Below are positions 36,152-44,163 of a stretch of DNA of 64,000 nucleotides, in pieces. The notes below the pieces were generated by a model. It was not told the DNA's origin, ran no database searches, and saw only the letters and a list, made by a program, of their open reading frames with translations. Position numbers and translations under genes: made by a program. This DNA comes from an uncultured Pelagibacteraceae bacterium (lineage in GTDB: Bacteria > Pseudomonadota > Alphaproteobacteria > Pelagibacterales > Pelagibacteraceae). The stretch lies in NCBI GenBank assembly GCA_902628495.1, contig CACONH010000001.1, forward strand, positions 62,001 to 126,000, given 5' to 3'. Numbering within the stretch: position 1 is the stretch's first letter; each line of letters begins with the position of its first letter.

Positions 36152-36180
36152 GGTATAACCCTAGAAAGAGACGCGGTCAA
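36152..36180 (-). promoter_or_regulatory. sigma70-type promoter of rpsT
   Basis: On the minus strand TTGACC (36180-36175), a 17-bp spacer, and TATACC (36157-36152) match -35/-10 elements. They lie in the short gap between the mutM stop and rpsT. Transcription would begin near 36146, about five bases before the rpsT ATG. Confidence 0.65.
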
Positions 36181-36188
36181 TATTTTTT

Positions 36189-37043
36189 TTAAAATTGGCA
36201 AAAATTACAAATAAAAGTCGACCTATTTGATATATACATTTTTTTTATAATTCCCTTACATTTACGTTTAGTACATTTTAGATTTTCCCTGTTATAAACT
36301 GTAAATTTAGTTTGAAAACTCCCTCCACCACCAGAAACACCTTTGAAGTCTTTGATTGAAGAGCCACCAAATTTTATCGCATTCTTAAGGGTTATTCTAG
36401 AAAATTTAATTATTTTTTCTAATTCTACTGAGCGTAATTTTTTAACACTTTTCATAGGTGAAATTTGTGATTTATATAATATTTCATTTGCATAAATATT
36501 TCCTATGCCTGAAACAATTTTCTGATCTAATAAAAAGTTTTTTATATTTTTTTTTCTATATTTAATTTTATTTTTTAAGTACACCAAATTAAATCCTTTA
36601 TCTAAAGCCTCAGGTCCAATCCTTGTAAAATAGCTATTAAAGTCATATTTATTTTTTAATATTTTGAAATAACCAAACCTTCTAGGATCATTGTAAATTA
36701 ATTTGATTTTATCAAACTCAATAATTATATGATTATGTTTTTTTGGCAAAGTTGGATTACTATAAAAACTTAGATTTGTGACGTTTTTGTTAGATGGAAT
36801 ATGTAAGGTTCCTGACATGCCTAAGTGTAAAATTGTATAAAAATTATTACCAAAATCAAATATGATATATTTAGATTTTCTTGCAATATTTTTTACAATT
36901 TTATTTTTCAAAATACTTTCAAAATTTTTAGGGAGCTTAAACCTTAAATTTCGATTGTTAACAATAATTTTAATAATTTTACGGTTTTTAATCGTTTTTT
37001 TTAGTGAACGTGTGACTACTTCTACTTCTGGTAATTCTGGCAT
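36189..37043 (-). CDS. mutM: Formamidopyrimidine-DNA glycosylase
   Basis: Excises 8-oxoguanine and Fapy lesions. It has 284 residues. The mature N-terminus PELPEVEVVTRSL supplies the catalytic Pro1/Glu2. The helix-two-turn-helix NFLLDQKIVSGIGNIYANEILY is near 166-187, followed by GGSSIKDF. A C-terminal zinc finger (about 257-283) has C-x4-C (CTKRKC) and C-x2-C (CNFC); the C-x4-C form is usual for alphaproteobacterial MutM. It is divergent from ubiE by 34 bp. Confidence 0.96.
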   Translation of the reverse strand: MPELPEVEVVTRSLKKTIKNRKIIKIIVNNRNLRFKLPKNFESILKNKIVKNIARKSKYIIFDFGNNFYTILHLGMSGTLHIPSNKNVTNLSFYSNPTLPKKHNHIIIEFDKIKLIYNDPRRFGYFKILKNKYDFNSYFTRIGPEALDKGFNLVYLKNKIKYRKKNIKNFLLDQKIVSGIGNIYANEILYKSQISPMKSVKKLRSVELEKIIKFSRITLKNAIKFGGSSIKDFKGVSGGGGSFQTKFTVYNRENLKCTKRKCKGIIKKMYISNRSTFICNFCQF

Positions 37044-37077
37044 TTAATATTATATTAATAAAAATAATATTATTACT

Positions 37078-37782
37078 ATGCAGCAAAATCTTCAGCAAAA
37101 AAAAGGTTTAGTGAAAAGTGTTTTTGACACAGTTTATAATAAATATGATTTAATGAACGATTTTATGTCTTTAGGTATTCACAGATATTGGAAAAAAGAA
37201 TTGATAAGACAAATTAATCCATCATCAAACGATACACTTGTTGATGTGGCTTGTGGTACGGGAGACATCGCAAAACTATTTTCGGACGTTAATCAAAATA
37301 AATCAAAAATATTGTGTGTAGATTTTAATCGCAAAATGTTGGATGAAGGAAAAAAAAGATTAAAAACTTATAAAAATATTAAATGGAAACTTTCTAATGC
37401 CGAAAAACTAAATTTGCCGAGTAATAGTTTTGATTTTTATACAATAAGTTTTGGACTAAGAAATACTAAAAATTTAAATAAATCTATTAAAGAAGCTTAC
37501 AGAGTATTAAAAAAAGGTGGAAGATTTTTTTGTTTAGAATTTTCAAAAATTCAAAATCAAAATTTAGAATTTTTATACAAAAATTACTCTAAATTTATAC
37601 CAACAATTGGCAAAATAGTTGTGGGGGAAAGTAAACCATACGAATATTTAATAAAAAGTATTGAAAATTTTGTAAATCAAGAGGAGTTAATAGAAATTTT
37701 AAAGAGTAATAAATTTTATAAACCAAATTATAAAAATCTTTCAGGTGGTATAGTTTCGATACATTCAGGTTGGAAAATATGA
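37078..37782 (+). CDS. ubiE: Ubiquinone/menaquinone C-methyltransferase
   Basis: SAM-dependent C-methylation of 2-polyprenyl-6-methoxybenzoquinol in ubiquinone synthesis. It has 234 residues. It opens VFDTVYNKYDLMNDFMSLGIHRYWK (about 15-39), has the SAM motif LVDVACGTGDIA near 58-69, and the family-specific SFGLRNTKNL near 124. No menaquinone genes are seen, so the ubiquinone role is preferred. It is coupled to ubiB by an ATGA overlap. Confidence 0.97.
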   Translation: MQQNLQQKKGLVKSVFDTVYNKYDLMNDFMSLGIHRYWKKELIRQINPSSNDTLVDVACGTGDIAKLFSDVNQNKSKILCVDFNRKMLDEGKKRLKTYKNIKWKLSNAEKLNLPSNSFDFYTISFGLRNTKNLNKSIKEAYRVLKKGGRFFCLEFSKIQNQNLEFLYKNYSKFIPTIGKIVVGESKPYEYLIKSIENFVNQEELIEILKSNKFYKPNYKNLSGGIVSIHSGWKI

Positions 37783-39338
37783 TTAATAGAATTATTATAT
37801 TATTTAAAATCGCAAGAAAGATAGGTTCATCAGATATTATAGAAATTGTTGATAAATCTCACAAAGTTCCATTTTTTATCAAATTATTTTTTAATTTAGT
37901 TTCATTATCCTTTACTAAAAACCAAAAAAAAACAAGCAACACAAATGATCTGAGTTCAACAATTCAGGATTTAGGAACTACTTTTATAAAGCTTGGACAA
38001 TTTTTAGCAACAAGACCAGATATCATTGGAGAAGAACTTACAAAAAATTTAGAAAAATTGCAGGACAAATTACCTCCATTTTCAAAATCGTTGGCAGAAA
38101 ATATTATAAGAGATGAGCTTGGAGAATTAACAGCAAAAAATATAATTGAATTTTCTGATCCTATCGCAGCAGCATCAATAGCACAAGTTCATAAAGCTAA
38201 GATAAATGAGGGTAATACCATAAAGGATGTAGCCATAAAAGTTTTAAGACCAAATATTAAAGAAATATTTAATTCTGAAATTGATGCAATAATGATGCTG
38301 GCTTATTTGGTAGAAACGTTAATTCCAAAAACTAAAAGATTAAAATTAATTGAAGTTGTCTTTTTATTTAAAGAAATAACAAATCACGAAATGGACTTGA
38401 GATTTGAAGCAGCAGCCGCTAACGAATACTTAGAAAATACAAAGAATGATTTAGGTTTTAACGTGCCTAAAATATACTGGAATTTTACTAGTGAAAGTGT
38501 GCTAACTTTAGATTGGGTAGATGGTATATCTATAAGAGAGAAAGATAAATTAATTCAGAGTGGAAAAAATACCTCAAAAATTGCATCTGACTTAATACAG
38601 CATTTTTTAAGACAGGCTGTTAGGGATGGCTTTTTTCACGCTGATATGCATCAAGGAAATATTTTTATTAATTCGTCAGGACAAATTGTACCAATAGATT
38701 TTGGAATTATGGGAAGAATTGATAAATTAAATAGGAGATATCTTGCTGAGATATTATTTGGTTTTGTAAGTCGAGATTATAAGAAAGTAGCTGAGGTTCA
38801 TTTAGTTGCAGGATTAGTGCCCAAAAATGTTTCAGTTGATGAACTTGCTCAAGCTTTAAGATCAATTGGAGAACCAATATTTGGTCAAAGTGTTAAAGAT
38901 ATATCTGGTGGAAAATTATTAAAACAGTTATTTGATATTACTGAAAAATTTAATATGCAAACACAGCCACAACTTTTGTTACTGCAAAAGACAATGGTAG
39001 TTGTAGAAGGAGTTTCAAGAAAGTTAGATCCAAATACTAATATATGGGAAACCTCAAGACCTGTACTTGAAAACTGGTTGAAAGAAACAAAAGATCCAAT
39101 TAAAAATGTTGTAGACTCTTTAAAAGATTCAGCAGAGATTTTAAAAAAAATTCCAGAATTTCCAAAAGTTATGGAAAATGCAAATCAAGCACTAGCATTC
39201 TTGGCTAGTGGTCAAATTCCACAAAATACTAATTCTTATTCTTCGTTAAATGAGAAGAAAAACGAAATGAAGTCTCTTAGAAACCAAAGTATTATTGGTT
39301 TATTATTGCTTGTTTTTTTAGGTGTCATAGTATTTTAA
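37779..39338 (+). CDS. ubiB: Ubiquinone biosynthesis atypical kinase UbiB
   Basis: An ABC1/ADCK-type protein with ATPase activity that supports the membrane Coq complex. From the ATG at 37779, which overlaps the ubiE TGA, it has 519 residues; the 3-codon-longer TTG frame is less likely. The KxGQ motif reads TFIKLGQFLATRPD near 67-80, the Ala-rich loop is DPIAAASIAQVH near 124-135, and the DGFFHADMHQGNIF and PIDFGIMGR catalytic segments lie near 282 and 302. A C-terminal hydrophobic helix (about 502-518) anchors it to the membrane. Confidence 0.95.
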   Translation: MINRIIILFKIARKIGSSDIIEIVDKSHKVPFFIKLFFNLVSLSFTKNQKKTSNTNDLSSTIQDLGTTFIKLGQFLATRPDIIGEELTKNLEKLQDKLPPFSKSLAENIIRDELGELTAKNIIEFSDPIAAASIAQVHKAKINEGNTIKDVAIKVLRPNIKEIFNSEIDAIMMLAYLVETLIPKTKRLKLIEVVFLFKEITNHEMDLRFEAAAANEYLENTKNDLGFNVPKIYWNFTSESVLTLDWVDGISIREKDKLIQSGKNTSKIASDLIQHFLRQAVRDGFFHADMHQGNIFINSSGQIVPIDFGIMGRIDKLNRRYLAEILFGFVSRDYKKVAEVHLVAGLVPKNVSVDELAQALRSIGEPIFGQSVKDISGGKLLKQLFDITEKFNMQTQPQLLLLQKTMVVVEGVSRKLDPNTNIWETSRPVLENWLKETKDPIKNVVDSLKDSAEILKKIPEFPKVMENANQALAFLASGQIPQNTNSYSSLNEKKNEMKSLRNQSIIGLLLLVFLGVIVF

Positions 39339-39344
39339 TTCAAT

Positions 39345-40553
39345 ATGAAGTTTTTAGAGAAAAAAAAAATATTACTTATAATTTCAGGAGGCATAGCTGC
39401 CTATAAATCATTAGATTTAATTAGATCTTTAATAAAAATTCAGTGTGAAGTTAAAACTATACTTACGAAAGGTGGTGCTGAATTTGTTACACCTTTGTCT
39501 ATTGCTTCACTTTCGAAAAATAAAGTTTATTCAGATATGTACTCTTTTGAAAATGAGTCTGAGATGGACCATATTTCCCTATCAAGGTGGTCAGATTTAA
39601 TACTTATAGCTCCAGCTACCTCAAATATTATTGCTAAGATGAGTCAGGGTATAAGTGATGATTTAGCAACAACTGTTGTTCAAGCATCTAATAAATGCAT
39701 ATTTGTTTGTCCTGCTATGAATGTGAGAATGTGGGAACATGTATCAAATAAACAAAATTTAGAAAAAATTAAAAGCTACAATTACAGGATTATAGGGCCA
39801 TTTAATGGGGAAATGGCATGTGGAGAATATGGTGACGGACGCATGGCTGATATAAATTACATACTTAATGAACTTGATAATTTTTTTAAATCAAAAAGTA
39901 GTAATAAAAAATATAGAGCAATTGTTACAGCTGGTCCTACACGAGAATATATAGACCCAGTTAGGTACATTTCAAACAGATCTAGTGGAAAACAAGGCTA
40001 CGAGATAGCAAAATCATTATTTAATAATGGTTTTGATACAACTTTAATTTCTGGTCCATCAAAGCTTGCCCCTGATCCAAACATTAATTTACTAAAAGTA
40101 AATACTGCTGAAGAAATGTATCAAAAGACAATAGAAAATTTACCTTGTGATGTTGCTATTTTCTGTGCAGCTGTAGGTGATTTTAAAGTAAAAAATTTAA
40201 GTGAAAATAAAATTAAAAAAAATAATGATTTAAAATTGGATTTTGAAAAAAATATAGATATTCTAAAATTAATATCAAAAAGTAATAATAAACCAAAATT
40301 AGTCATAGGTTTTTCTGCGGAAACTAATAACTTACACTCGAATAGTAAACAAAAACTGCAAAATAAAGGTTGTGATTGGATAATAGCCAATGATGTTAGC
40401 AAGAAAGATATTGGCTTTGACTCTGATTTTAACGAGGTTTCAATATTTTATAAAGATGGAAAAGTTGAAGATGAAATTATTTCTAAAACTTATAAATCAG
40501 TAGTAGCTGATGAGATTGTAAAAAGGGTTATCAATCAGCTGAGTTTGATTTGA
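39345..40553 (+). CDS. coaBC: Bifunctional phosphopantothenoylcysteine decarboxylase/synthetase
   Basis: Two steps of coenzyme A synthesis in one chain (Dfp). It has 402 residues. The N-terminal flavin decarboxylase half begins ISGGIAAYKSLDLIR (about 13-27), carries the PASANTIAK-equivalent APATSNIIAKMS near 85 and the PAMNVRMWEH substrate clamp near 124. The C-terminal CTP-dependent synthetase begins AIVTAGPTREYIDPVRYISNRSSGKQG near 193. It sits between ubiB and dut as in other Alphaproteobacteria. Confidence 0.96.
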   Translation: MKFLEKKKILLIISGGIAAYKSLDLIRSLIKIQCEVKTILTKGGAEFVTPLSIASLSKNKVYSDMYSFENESEMDHISLSRWSDLILIAPATSNIIAKMSQGISDDLATTVVQASNKCIFVCPAMNVRMWEHVSNKQNLEKIKSYNYRIIGPFNGEMACGEYGDGRMADINYILNELDNFFKSKSSNKKYRAIVTAGPTREYIDPVRYISNRSSGKQGYEIAKSLFNNGFDTTLISGPSKLAPDPNINLLKVNTAEEMYQKTIENLPCDVAIFCAAVGDFKVKNLSENKIKKNNDLKLDFEKNIDILKLISKSNNKPKLVIGFSAETNNLHSNSKQKLQNKGCDWIIANDVSKKDIGFDSDFNEVSIFYKDGKVEDEIISKTYKSVVADEIVKRVINQLSLI

Positions 40554-40993
40554 TGGTCAAAATATTAATTAAAAAGACTAGTAAAAAAGTAATCACTCCA
40601 AAATATAAAACTGATGGCTCATCTGGGGTGGATTTATCTGCATTTTTAGATAAAGAAGTTGTAATTAAACCAAACAGCTCAGATTTAATTCCAACAGGAT
40701 TGCAAGTTGCAATACCTGAAGAATTTGAAATTCAAATACGGCCTAGATCGGGTTTAGCTGCTAAAGAAAGCATAGGTGTATTAAATTCTCCTGGTACCAT
40801 AGATAGTGACTATAGAGGTGAACTAAAGATAATTTTATTCAATCATAGTAACAAAGATTTCATAATTAATAATGGTGATAGAATTGCTCAAATGGTTTTA
40901 GTTCCAATTCTTAAAATGGAATTTGAGGAAGTTGATAGTTTACCTAACACTGTTAGAGGTCAAGGTGGTTTCGGGTCCACTGGAAAAAAATGA
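40553..40993 (+). CDS. dut: Deoxyuridine 5'-triphosphate nucleotidohydrolase
   Basis: Hydrolyses dUTP to dUMP, preventing uracil incorporation. It has 146 residues from ATG 40553, whose first base is the last base of the coaBC TGA. All five trimeric dUTPase motifs are visible: SGVDLSAF (motif 1), RPRSGLA (2), GTIDSDYRGEL (3), GDRIAQMV (4) and the C-terminal GQGGFGSTG (5). Confidence 0.97.
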   Translation: MVKILIKKTSKKVITPKYKTDGSSGVDLSAFLDKEVVIKPNSSDLIPTGLQVAIPEEFEIQIRPRSGLAAKESIGVLNSPGTIDSDYRGELKIILFNHSNKDFIINNGDRIAQMVLVPILKMEFEEVDSLPNTVRGQGGFGSTGKK

Positions 40994-41715
40994 GCCTAAC
41001 AAATAATGAAATAGAGAGATATTCGAGGCAAATTATTCTTAAAGATATAGGTGTAAGTGGGCAAAAAAAACTCAAGAAATCAAAAGTTTTAATCGTGGGT
41101 CTTGGAGGACTAGGTTGTCCTGCAGCAGAATACTTGAGTAGAGCCGGGGTTGGAACAATAGGCTTAATTGACCATGACAAAGTTAATTTATCGAATATTC
41201 ATAGGCAATCTATATTTACTACTAGTGATATTAAAAAATACAAAGTTGATGCAGTAAAGCAAAGAATTAAAAAAGTTAATCCTCACATTAAAATAAAAAG
41301 TTTTAAAAAAAGAATTGATGATTTTAATACAAAAAAAATAATGCAATCTTTTGATATAATTATAGATGGGACTGATAACTTTAGTAGTAAATTTTTAATA
41401 AACAAATTTTCCAAAATTTTAAAAAAAATTTTAATTTCAGGAGCAATAGGAAAATTTGATGGACATATTTTTGGGTTCAACTTTTCAAAAAAAACTAAAC
41501 CTTGCTTGGAATCTTTTTACCAAGGTATACCTGACGAAGATATAGCTAATTGTGAGGAAGATGGAGTAATTGGCACAGTTGCAGGTATAGTTGGCAACAT
41601 TCAAGCTAATGAAGCTATTAAATATATTCTAGGCGTAGGAAAGTGTTTAAATTGCGAAGTTTTAATTATTAATTTGTTAAATTTAGAATTCAGAATTTGT
41701 AATTTAGTAAAATAA
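40990..41715 (+). CDS. HesA/MoeB/ThiF-family adenylyltransferase
   Basis: An E1-like enzyme that adenylates the C-terminal glycine of a ubiquitin-like sulfur carrier (MoaD or ThiS). It has 241 residues. The nucleotide-binding motif is LIVGLGGLGCPAAEYLSRAGVG (about 34-55) and the acidic/arginine pair is DHDKVNLSNIHRQ (about 61-73). The catalytic Cys is in NCEEDGVIGTVAG near 187. The usual zinc site is incomplete: where MoeB has CxxC the sequence reads PCLESFY, while the second pair survives as CLNC. It overlaps dut by 4 nt. Whether it serves molybdopterin or thiamine synthesis is undecided. Confidence 0.88.
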   Translation: MSLTNNEIERYSRQIILKDIGVSGQKKLKKSKVLIVGLGGLGCPAAEYLSRAGVGTIGLIDHDKVNLSNIHRQSIFTTSDIKKYKVDAVKQRIKKVNPHIKIKSFKKRIDDFNTKKIMQSFDIIIDGTDNFSSKFLINKFSKILKKILISGAIGKFDGHIFGFNFSKKTKPCLESFYQGIPDEDIANCEEDGVIGTVAGIVGNIQANEAIKYILGVGKCLNCEVLIINLLNLEFRICNLVK

Positions 41716-41716
41716 A

Positions 41717-42154
41717 ATGTTTAGGATCTTACTTATATTATTTTTGTTCTTTTTTTTTAATAATATAAAAGCAAACGAAAATTACTTTCTTTCTTTAAAA
41801 TACAATAAGGTAAATGTAAGATACGGACCTGGATTAGACTATCCAATTAAATTTGTGTATTCAAAAAAAAATTTTCCAGTTGAAGTTATAGATGAAAAAG
41901 AAAATTTTAGAAAAATTCTTGATTATAAAAATAATGGCGGATGGGTTCATAGGTCTCAGCTTAAAAAGAACAAATCATTAATTACTCTTCAAGAAAAAAT
42001 ACTCTTTAAAAATTCTACTAAATATTCAAAGCCGATAGCAGTGATCAATAGTGGTAGATTATTAATTGTAAAAAAAGAAGGAAAAAAATGGTTTAAAGTT
42101 GTTACTGGAAACTATGTGGGATGGATTGATAATGAATATTTGTGGGGAAACTAA
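41717..42154 (+). CDS. Exported SH3-domain protein
   Basis: A 145-residue protein with a cleavable-looking signal peptide (about 1-20, ending KANEN). Two bacterial SH3-like repeats follow, the first with KVNVRYGPGLDYPIKFVY and GGWVHRSQL (about 33-77), the second near 85-143 ending VGWIDNEYLWG. Such periplasmic SH3 proteins often contact peptidoglycan or envelope proteins. It follows the MoeB/ThiF-like gene by one base. The exact role is unknown. Confidence 0.85.
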   Translation: MFRILLILFLFFFFNNIKANENYFLSLKYNKVNVRYGPGLDYPIKFVYSKKNFPVEVIDEKENFRKILDYKNNGGWVHRSQLKKNKSLITLQEKILFKNSTKYSKPIAVINSGRLLIVKKEGKKWFKVVTGNYVGWIDNEYLWGN

Positions 42155-42160
42155 AATTAC

Positions 42161-42397
42161 TTATTTTTTACTTGCCCACCACTTGTCGAGCACAAAGTAC
42201 CAAACTGAATTAGCTATTGGCTCTACTATTGCATCGGTTAGTGCAATCATAAAAGATACGTCTGCTACAAGCATTAAGACTGTTATAGCTATTGCGAAGT
42301 GACCAATTGTGTAAACTATAGTTCTTAATATTGAACCCCTATTGTTTTTATAAATATCTCTAGTAACTTCAAATATGCCTTTAGTAAATTCAGTCAT
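42161..42397 (-). CDS. Small inner-membrane protein, DUF2061-like
   Basis: A 78-residue membrane protein from ATG 42397; the frame opens one codon earlier at GTG. Two hydrophobic helices (about 23-43 and 48-65) flank ADVSFMIALTDAIVEPIANSVWYFVLDKWW. The E-P-x-x-N-x-x-W/Y-Y and terminal D-K-W-W pattern resembles DUF2061 and paired-helix membrane proteins; this is a pattern judgement only. It is translationally coupled (TGATG) to the hydroxylase gene upstream, so it shares the Irr-box promoter. Function unknown. Confidence 0.7.
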   Translation of the reverse strand: MTEFTKGIFEVTRDIYKNNRGSILRTIVYTIGHFAIAITVLMLVADVSFMIALTDAIVEPIANSVWYFVLDKWWASKK

Positions 42398-43008
42398 CAC
42401 TTAAATGGACTCTCTAATACACACGCTACTAAGTGTATTCTAGCTTGTTCCCCTCCGTTAAAAAAATTATGGTATTTAGTGTTATTTGTTATCCAAACTT
42501 TACCGTCAGCTGGTAAATGTTTTGCAACATTTTCTATGACCATTGAACAGCCTGGGTTTGTAATTATTGGAACATGCAATCTACATTCTGGATCCTTATG
42601 CCAACTCAATGTTGATCTTGGTTCCTTAAGTAACAATCTTACTCTCCCTAATTTGAATTTTTTACTTAAAGTTTCATAAACTTCTTTGAAATATGTCTTC
42701 TCAAACTCAGGCACTAGTTTTGTATATTTTGACTCATCTATATCAATGTCTCTTGATACTTCTTTGCCTGTTTCATCTGCGATAGTCCAATATTTTCCTC
42801 TAATATTATTACCTTTTATAGAACTTTCATCATTTGGTATTTGATTCAAAGGGATAGCACCAAAATGAGTAACGCCTGGTGAATTAAATTTTTTTTCTCC
42901 AAGTATTTTCTCTAAATCAGCTCTTAATCTTTCAATATCAAATTTTAAATTTGGTACTTCGTAAAAATCTTCAAATGATACTTTGGGATGTTGAAGTGCT
43001 TTTTCCAT
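42397..43008 (-). CDS. Aspartyl/asparaginyl beta-hydroxylase-like 2OG-Fe(II) oxygenase
   Basis: A 203-residue cytosolic protein with the double-stranded beta-helix iron site of the aspartyl/asparaginyl hydroxylase family. Iron ligands are the HKD of STLSWHKDPECRLHVPI (about 126-142) and a distal His in YHNFFNGGEQARIHLV near 178-193, whose Arg would bind 2-oxoglutarate. The substrate is unknown; bacterial members modify small molecules or peptides. Expression starts from a near-consensus promoter overlapped by two Irr-box-like palindromes. An iron-dependent enzyme under an iron/heme-status repressor would be consistent with iron sparing. Confidence 0.83.
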   Translation of the reverse strand: MEKALQHPKVSFEDFYEVPNLKFDIERLRADLEKILGEKKFNSPGVTHFGAIPLNQIPNDESSIKGNNIRGKYWTIADETGKEVSRDIDIDESKYTKLVPEFEKTYFKEVYETLSKKFKLGRVRLLLKEPRSTLSWHKDPECRLHVPIITNPGCSMVIENVAKHLPADGKVWITNNTKYHNFFNGGEQARIHLVACVLESPFK

Positions 43009-43110
43009 TTTTTACTGTGTTTTAATTTAAATCCGCAAGAATTCGCTTGTTTTTTTCATACTGCGACTTTGAATTCTTTTTGTTTTGTTTTTACTTATCT
43101 CCTTTAGTTT

Positions 43111-43127
43111 TTTATAATAATTCTAAA
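43111..43127. promoter_or_regulatory. Irr-box-like operator 1 (over the hydroxylase -10)
   Basis: TTTATAATAATTCTAAA matches the Irr iron-control palindrome TTTAGAA-N3-TTCTAAA at 13 of 14 fixed positions. It covers the -10 hexamer and spacer of the hydroxylase promoter, a repressor position. The irr gene lies 45 bp away. Confidence 0.65.
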
Positions 43128-43139
43128 TTAATTTGTCAA
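43111..43139 (-). promoter_or_regulatory. Near-consensus sigma70 promoter of the hydroxylase operon
   Basis: On minus: TTGACA (43139-43134), a 17-bp spacer and TATAAA (43116-43111), the best promoter match in the window. The predicted start near 43104 leaves a leader of about 96 nt that contains an unused-looking Shine-Dalgarno AAAGGAG near its 5' end. Confidence 0.8.
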
Positions 43140-43142
43140 TAG

Positions 43143-43159
43143 TTTAGAATGGTTATAAT
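43143..43159. promoter_or_regulatory. Irr-box-like operator 2 (upstream of the hydroxylase -35)
   Basis: TTTAGAATGGTTATAAT has one perfect half-site TTTAGAA and a degenerate second half (12 of 14 fixed positions). It begins 4 bp upstream of the -35 element and 12 bp from the irr stop. Confidence 0.5.
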
Positions 43160-43171
43160 GTAAAAAATAAT

Positions 43172-43591
43172 TTAAGTGTTGTCGTCTTCAACTTTTACAA
43201 TTATCTCAACTGACTTGATTTTTTTACCTGGTATTTTTGTATTAATTTTAACAGGTTCTACATCTGCCTCATCAAGGTCTATTAAATCTTTTTGGCTCTC
43301 GTCATAAAAATGATGATGATGCGACGTATTGGTATCAAAATAACTTTGATCAGAATTAATGGGTATTTCTTTTACATAACCTTTTTTTTTAAATGCATGA
43401 ACTGTATTGTAAACAGTCGCTAGTGAAATTTTATGATTTGTTGACTTGCTTATTTTTTCTACAAGTTCATTAATAGTAAAATGAAAAGTTTTATCTGTGT
43501 TAAACAACACTTCACAGATTTTTATTCTTTGTTTAGTGGGTCTTAAGCCAGAATTTCTTAGTTTCTCAGTATATTGGCTATTATTTATCAT
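43172..43591 (-). CDS. irr: Iron response regulator Irr (Fur family)
   Basis: A 139-residue Fur-superfamily repressor. The winged helix contains [16 protein letters not shown] (about 15-30) and [22 protein letters not shown] (about 54-75). [22 protein letters not shown] (about 82-97) is the His-rich signature of Irr as opposed to Fur or Zur. The N-terminal heme-regulatory GCP motif of Bradyrhizobium Irr is absent. In Alphaproteobacteria Irr represses or activates iron and heme genes through ICE palindromes. It is divergent from fabA, the standard irr/fabA-fabB-fabI arrangement, with a box-like site over its own start region. Confidence 0.9.
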   Translation of the reverse strand: MINNSQYTEKLRNSGLRPTKQRIKICEVLFNTDKTFHFTINELVEKISKSTNHKISLATVYNTVHAFKKKGYVKEIPINSDQSYFDTNTSHHHHFYDESQKDLIDLDEADVEPVKINTKIPGKKIKSVEIIVKVEDDNT

Positions 43592-43596
43592 TGTTA

Positions 43597-43613
43597 TTTA
43601 TAACTATTCTAAA
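43597..43613. promoter_or_regulatory. Irr-box-like operator 3 (irr/fabA intergenic)
   Basis: TTTATAACTATTCTAAA matches TTTAGAA-N3-TTCTAAA at 13 of 14 fixed positions. It lies 5 bp upstream of the irr ATG, downstream of a minus-strand TATAAT (43629-43624), and 50 bp before the fabA ATG. It would suit Irr autoregulation. Confidence 0.6.
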
Positions 43614-43662
43614 TAAAATCTATATTATATATTTGTTAAATCAAGTATTAAGAATATCGAAA

Positions 43663-44163
43663 ATGAAAAAAAACTCCTATACTTACGATGAACTAATCAG
43701 TTGTGCAAACGGTGAACTTTTTGGTCCAGGTAATGCTAAATTACCAGCTCCACCTATGTTGATGTTTGATAGAATCTCAGAAATCAATGAAAACAAAGGT
43801 GAATTCGGCAAAGGATTTATTGTTGCTGAATTAGATATAAAAGATAGTCTATGGTTTTTTGACTGTCATTTCAAAAAAGATCCTGTAATGCCAGGATGCC
43901 TTGGTTTAGATGCTATGTGGCAATTAGTTGGATTTTATTTGGGATGGCTAGGAAATCCTGGAAGAGGAAGAGCTCTAGGGGTTAACACAGTAAAGTTCAC
44001 TGGTGAAGTTCTTAAAAATGTCAAAAAAGCAGTTTACGAGATTAATATGAAAAGAGTTCTTATAAAAGAAGGTACTACAGTTGGCTTAGCAAATGGAATT
44101 TTACTAGCGGACGGCAAAAAAATTTACTCAACAGAAAATTTAAAAGTAGGTTTATTTAAATAA
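43663..44163 (+). CDS. fabA: 3-hydroxydecanoyl-ACP dehydratase/isomerase
   Basis: Introduces the cis double bond in anaerobic-type unsaturated fatty-acid synthesis. It has 166 residues from ATG 43663. The frame extends 24 codons upstream with sequence unlike FabA, through the irr promoter, so the longer start is rejected. The active-site His is in [24 protein letters not shown] (about 66-89) together with the Asp of GLDAM. The start overlap TAATG couples it to fabB. Confidence 0.96.
   Translation: MKKNSYTYDELISCANGELFGPGNAKLPAPPMLMFDRISEINENKGEFGKGFIVAELDIKDSLWFFDCHFKKDPVMPGCLGLDAMWQLVGFYLGWLGNPGRGRALGVNTVKFTGEVLKNVKKAVYEINMKRVLIKEGTTVGLANGILLADGKKIYSTENLKVGLFK

Noticed and set aside
36142-36201. 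20-residue extension of ribosomal protein S20
   Set aside because: The canonical S20 start MANTKSAIKR is encoded at 36141 and the rpsT promoter lies in the extension.
43591-43662. 24-residue N-terminal extension of FabA
   Set aside because: It would be encoded across the irr promoter and the Irr-box-like site and is unlike any FabA N-terminus; ATG 43663 gives the standard length.
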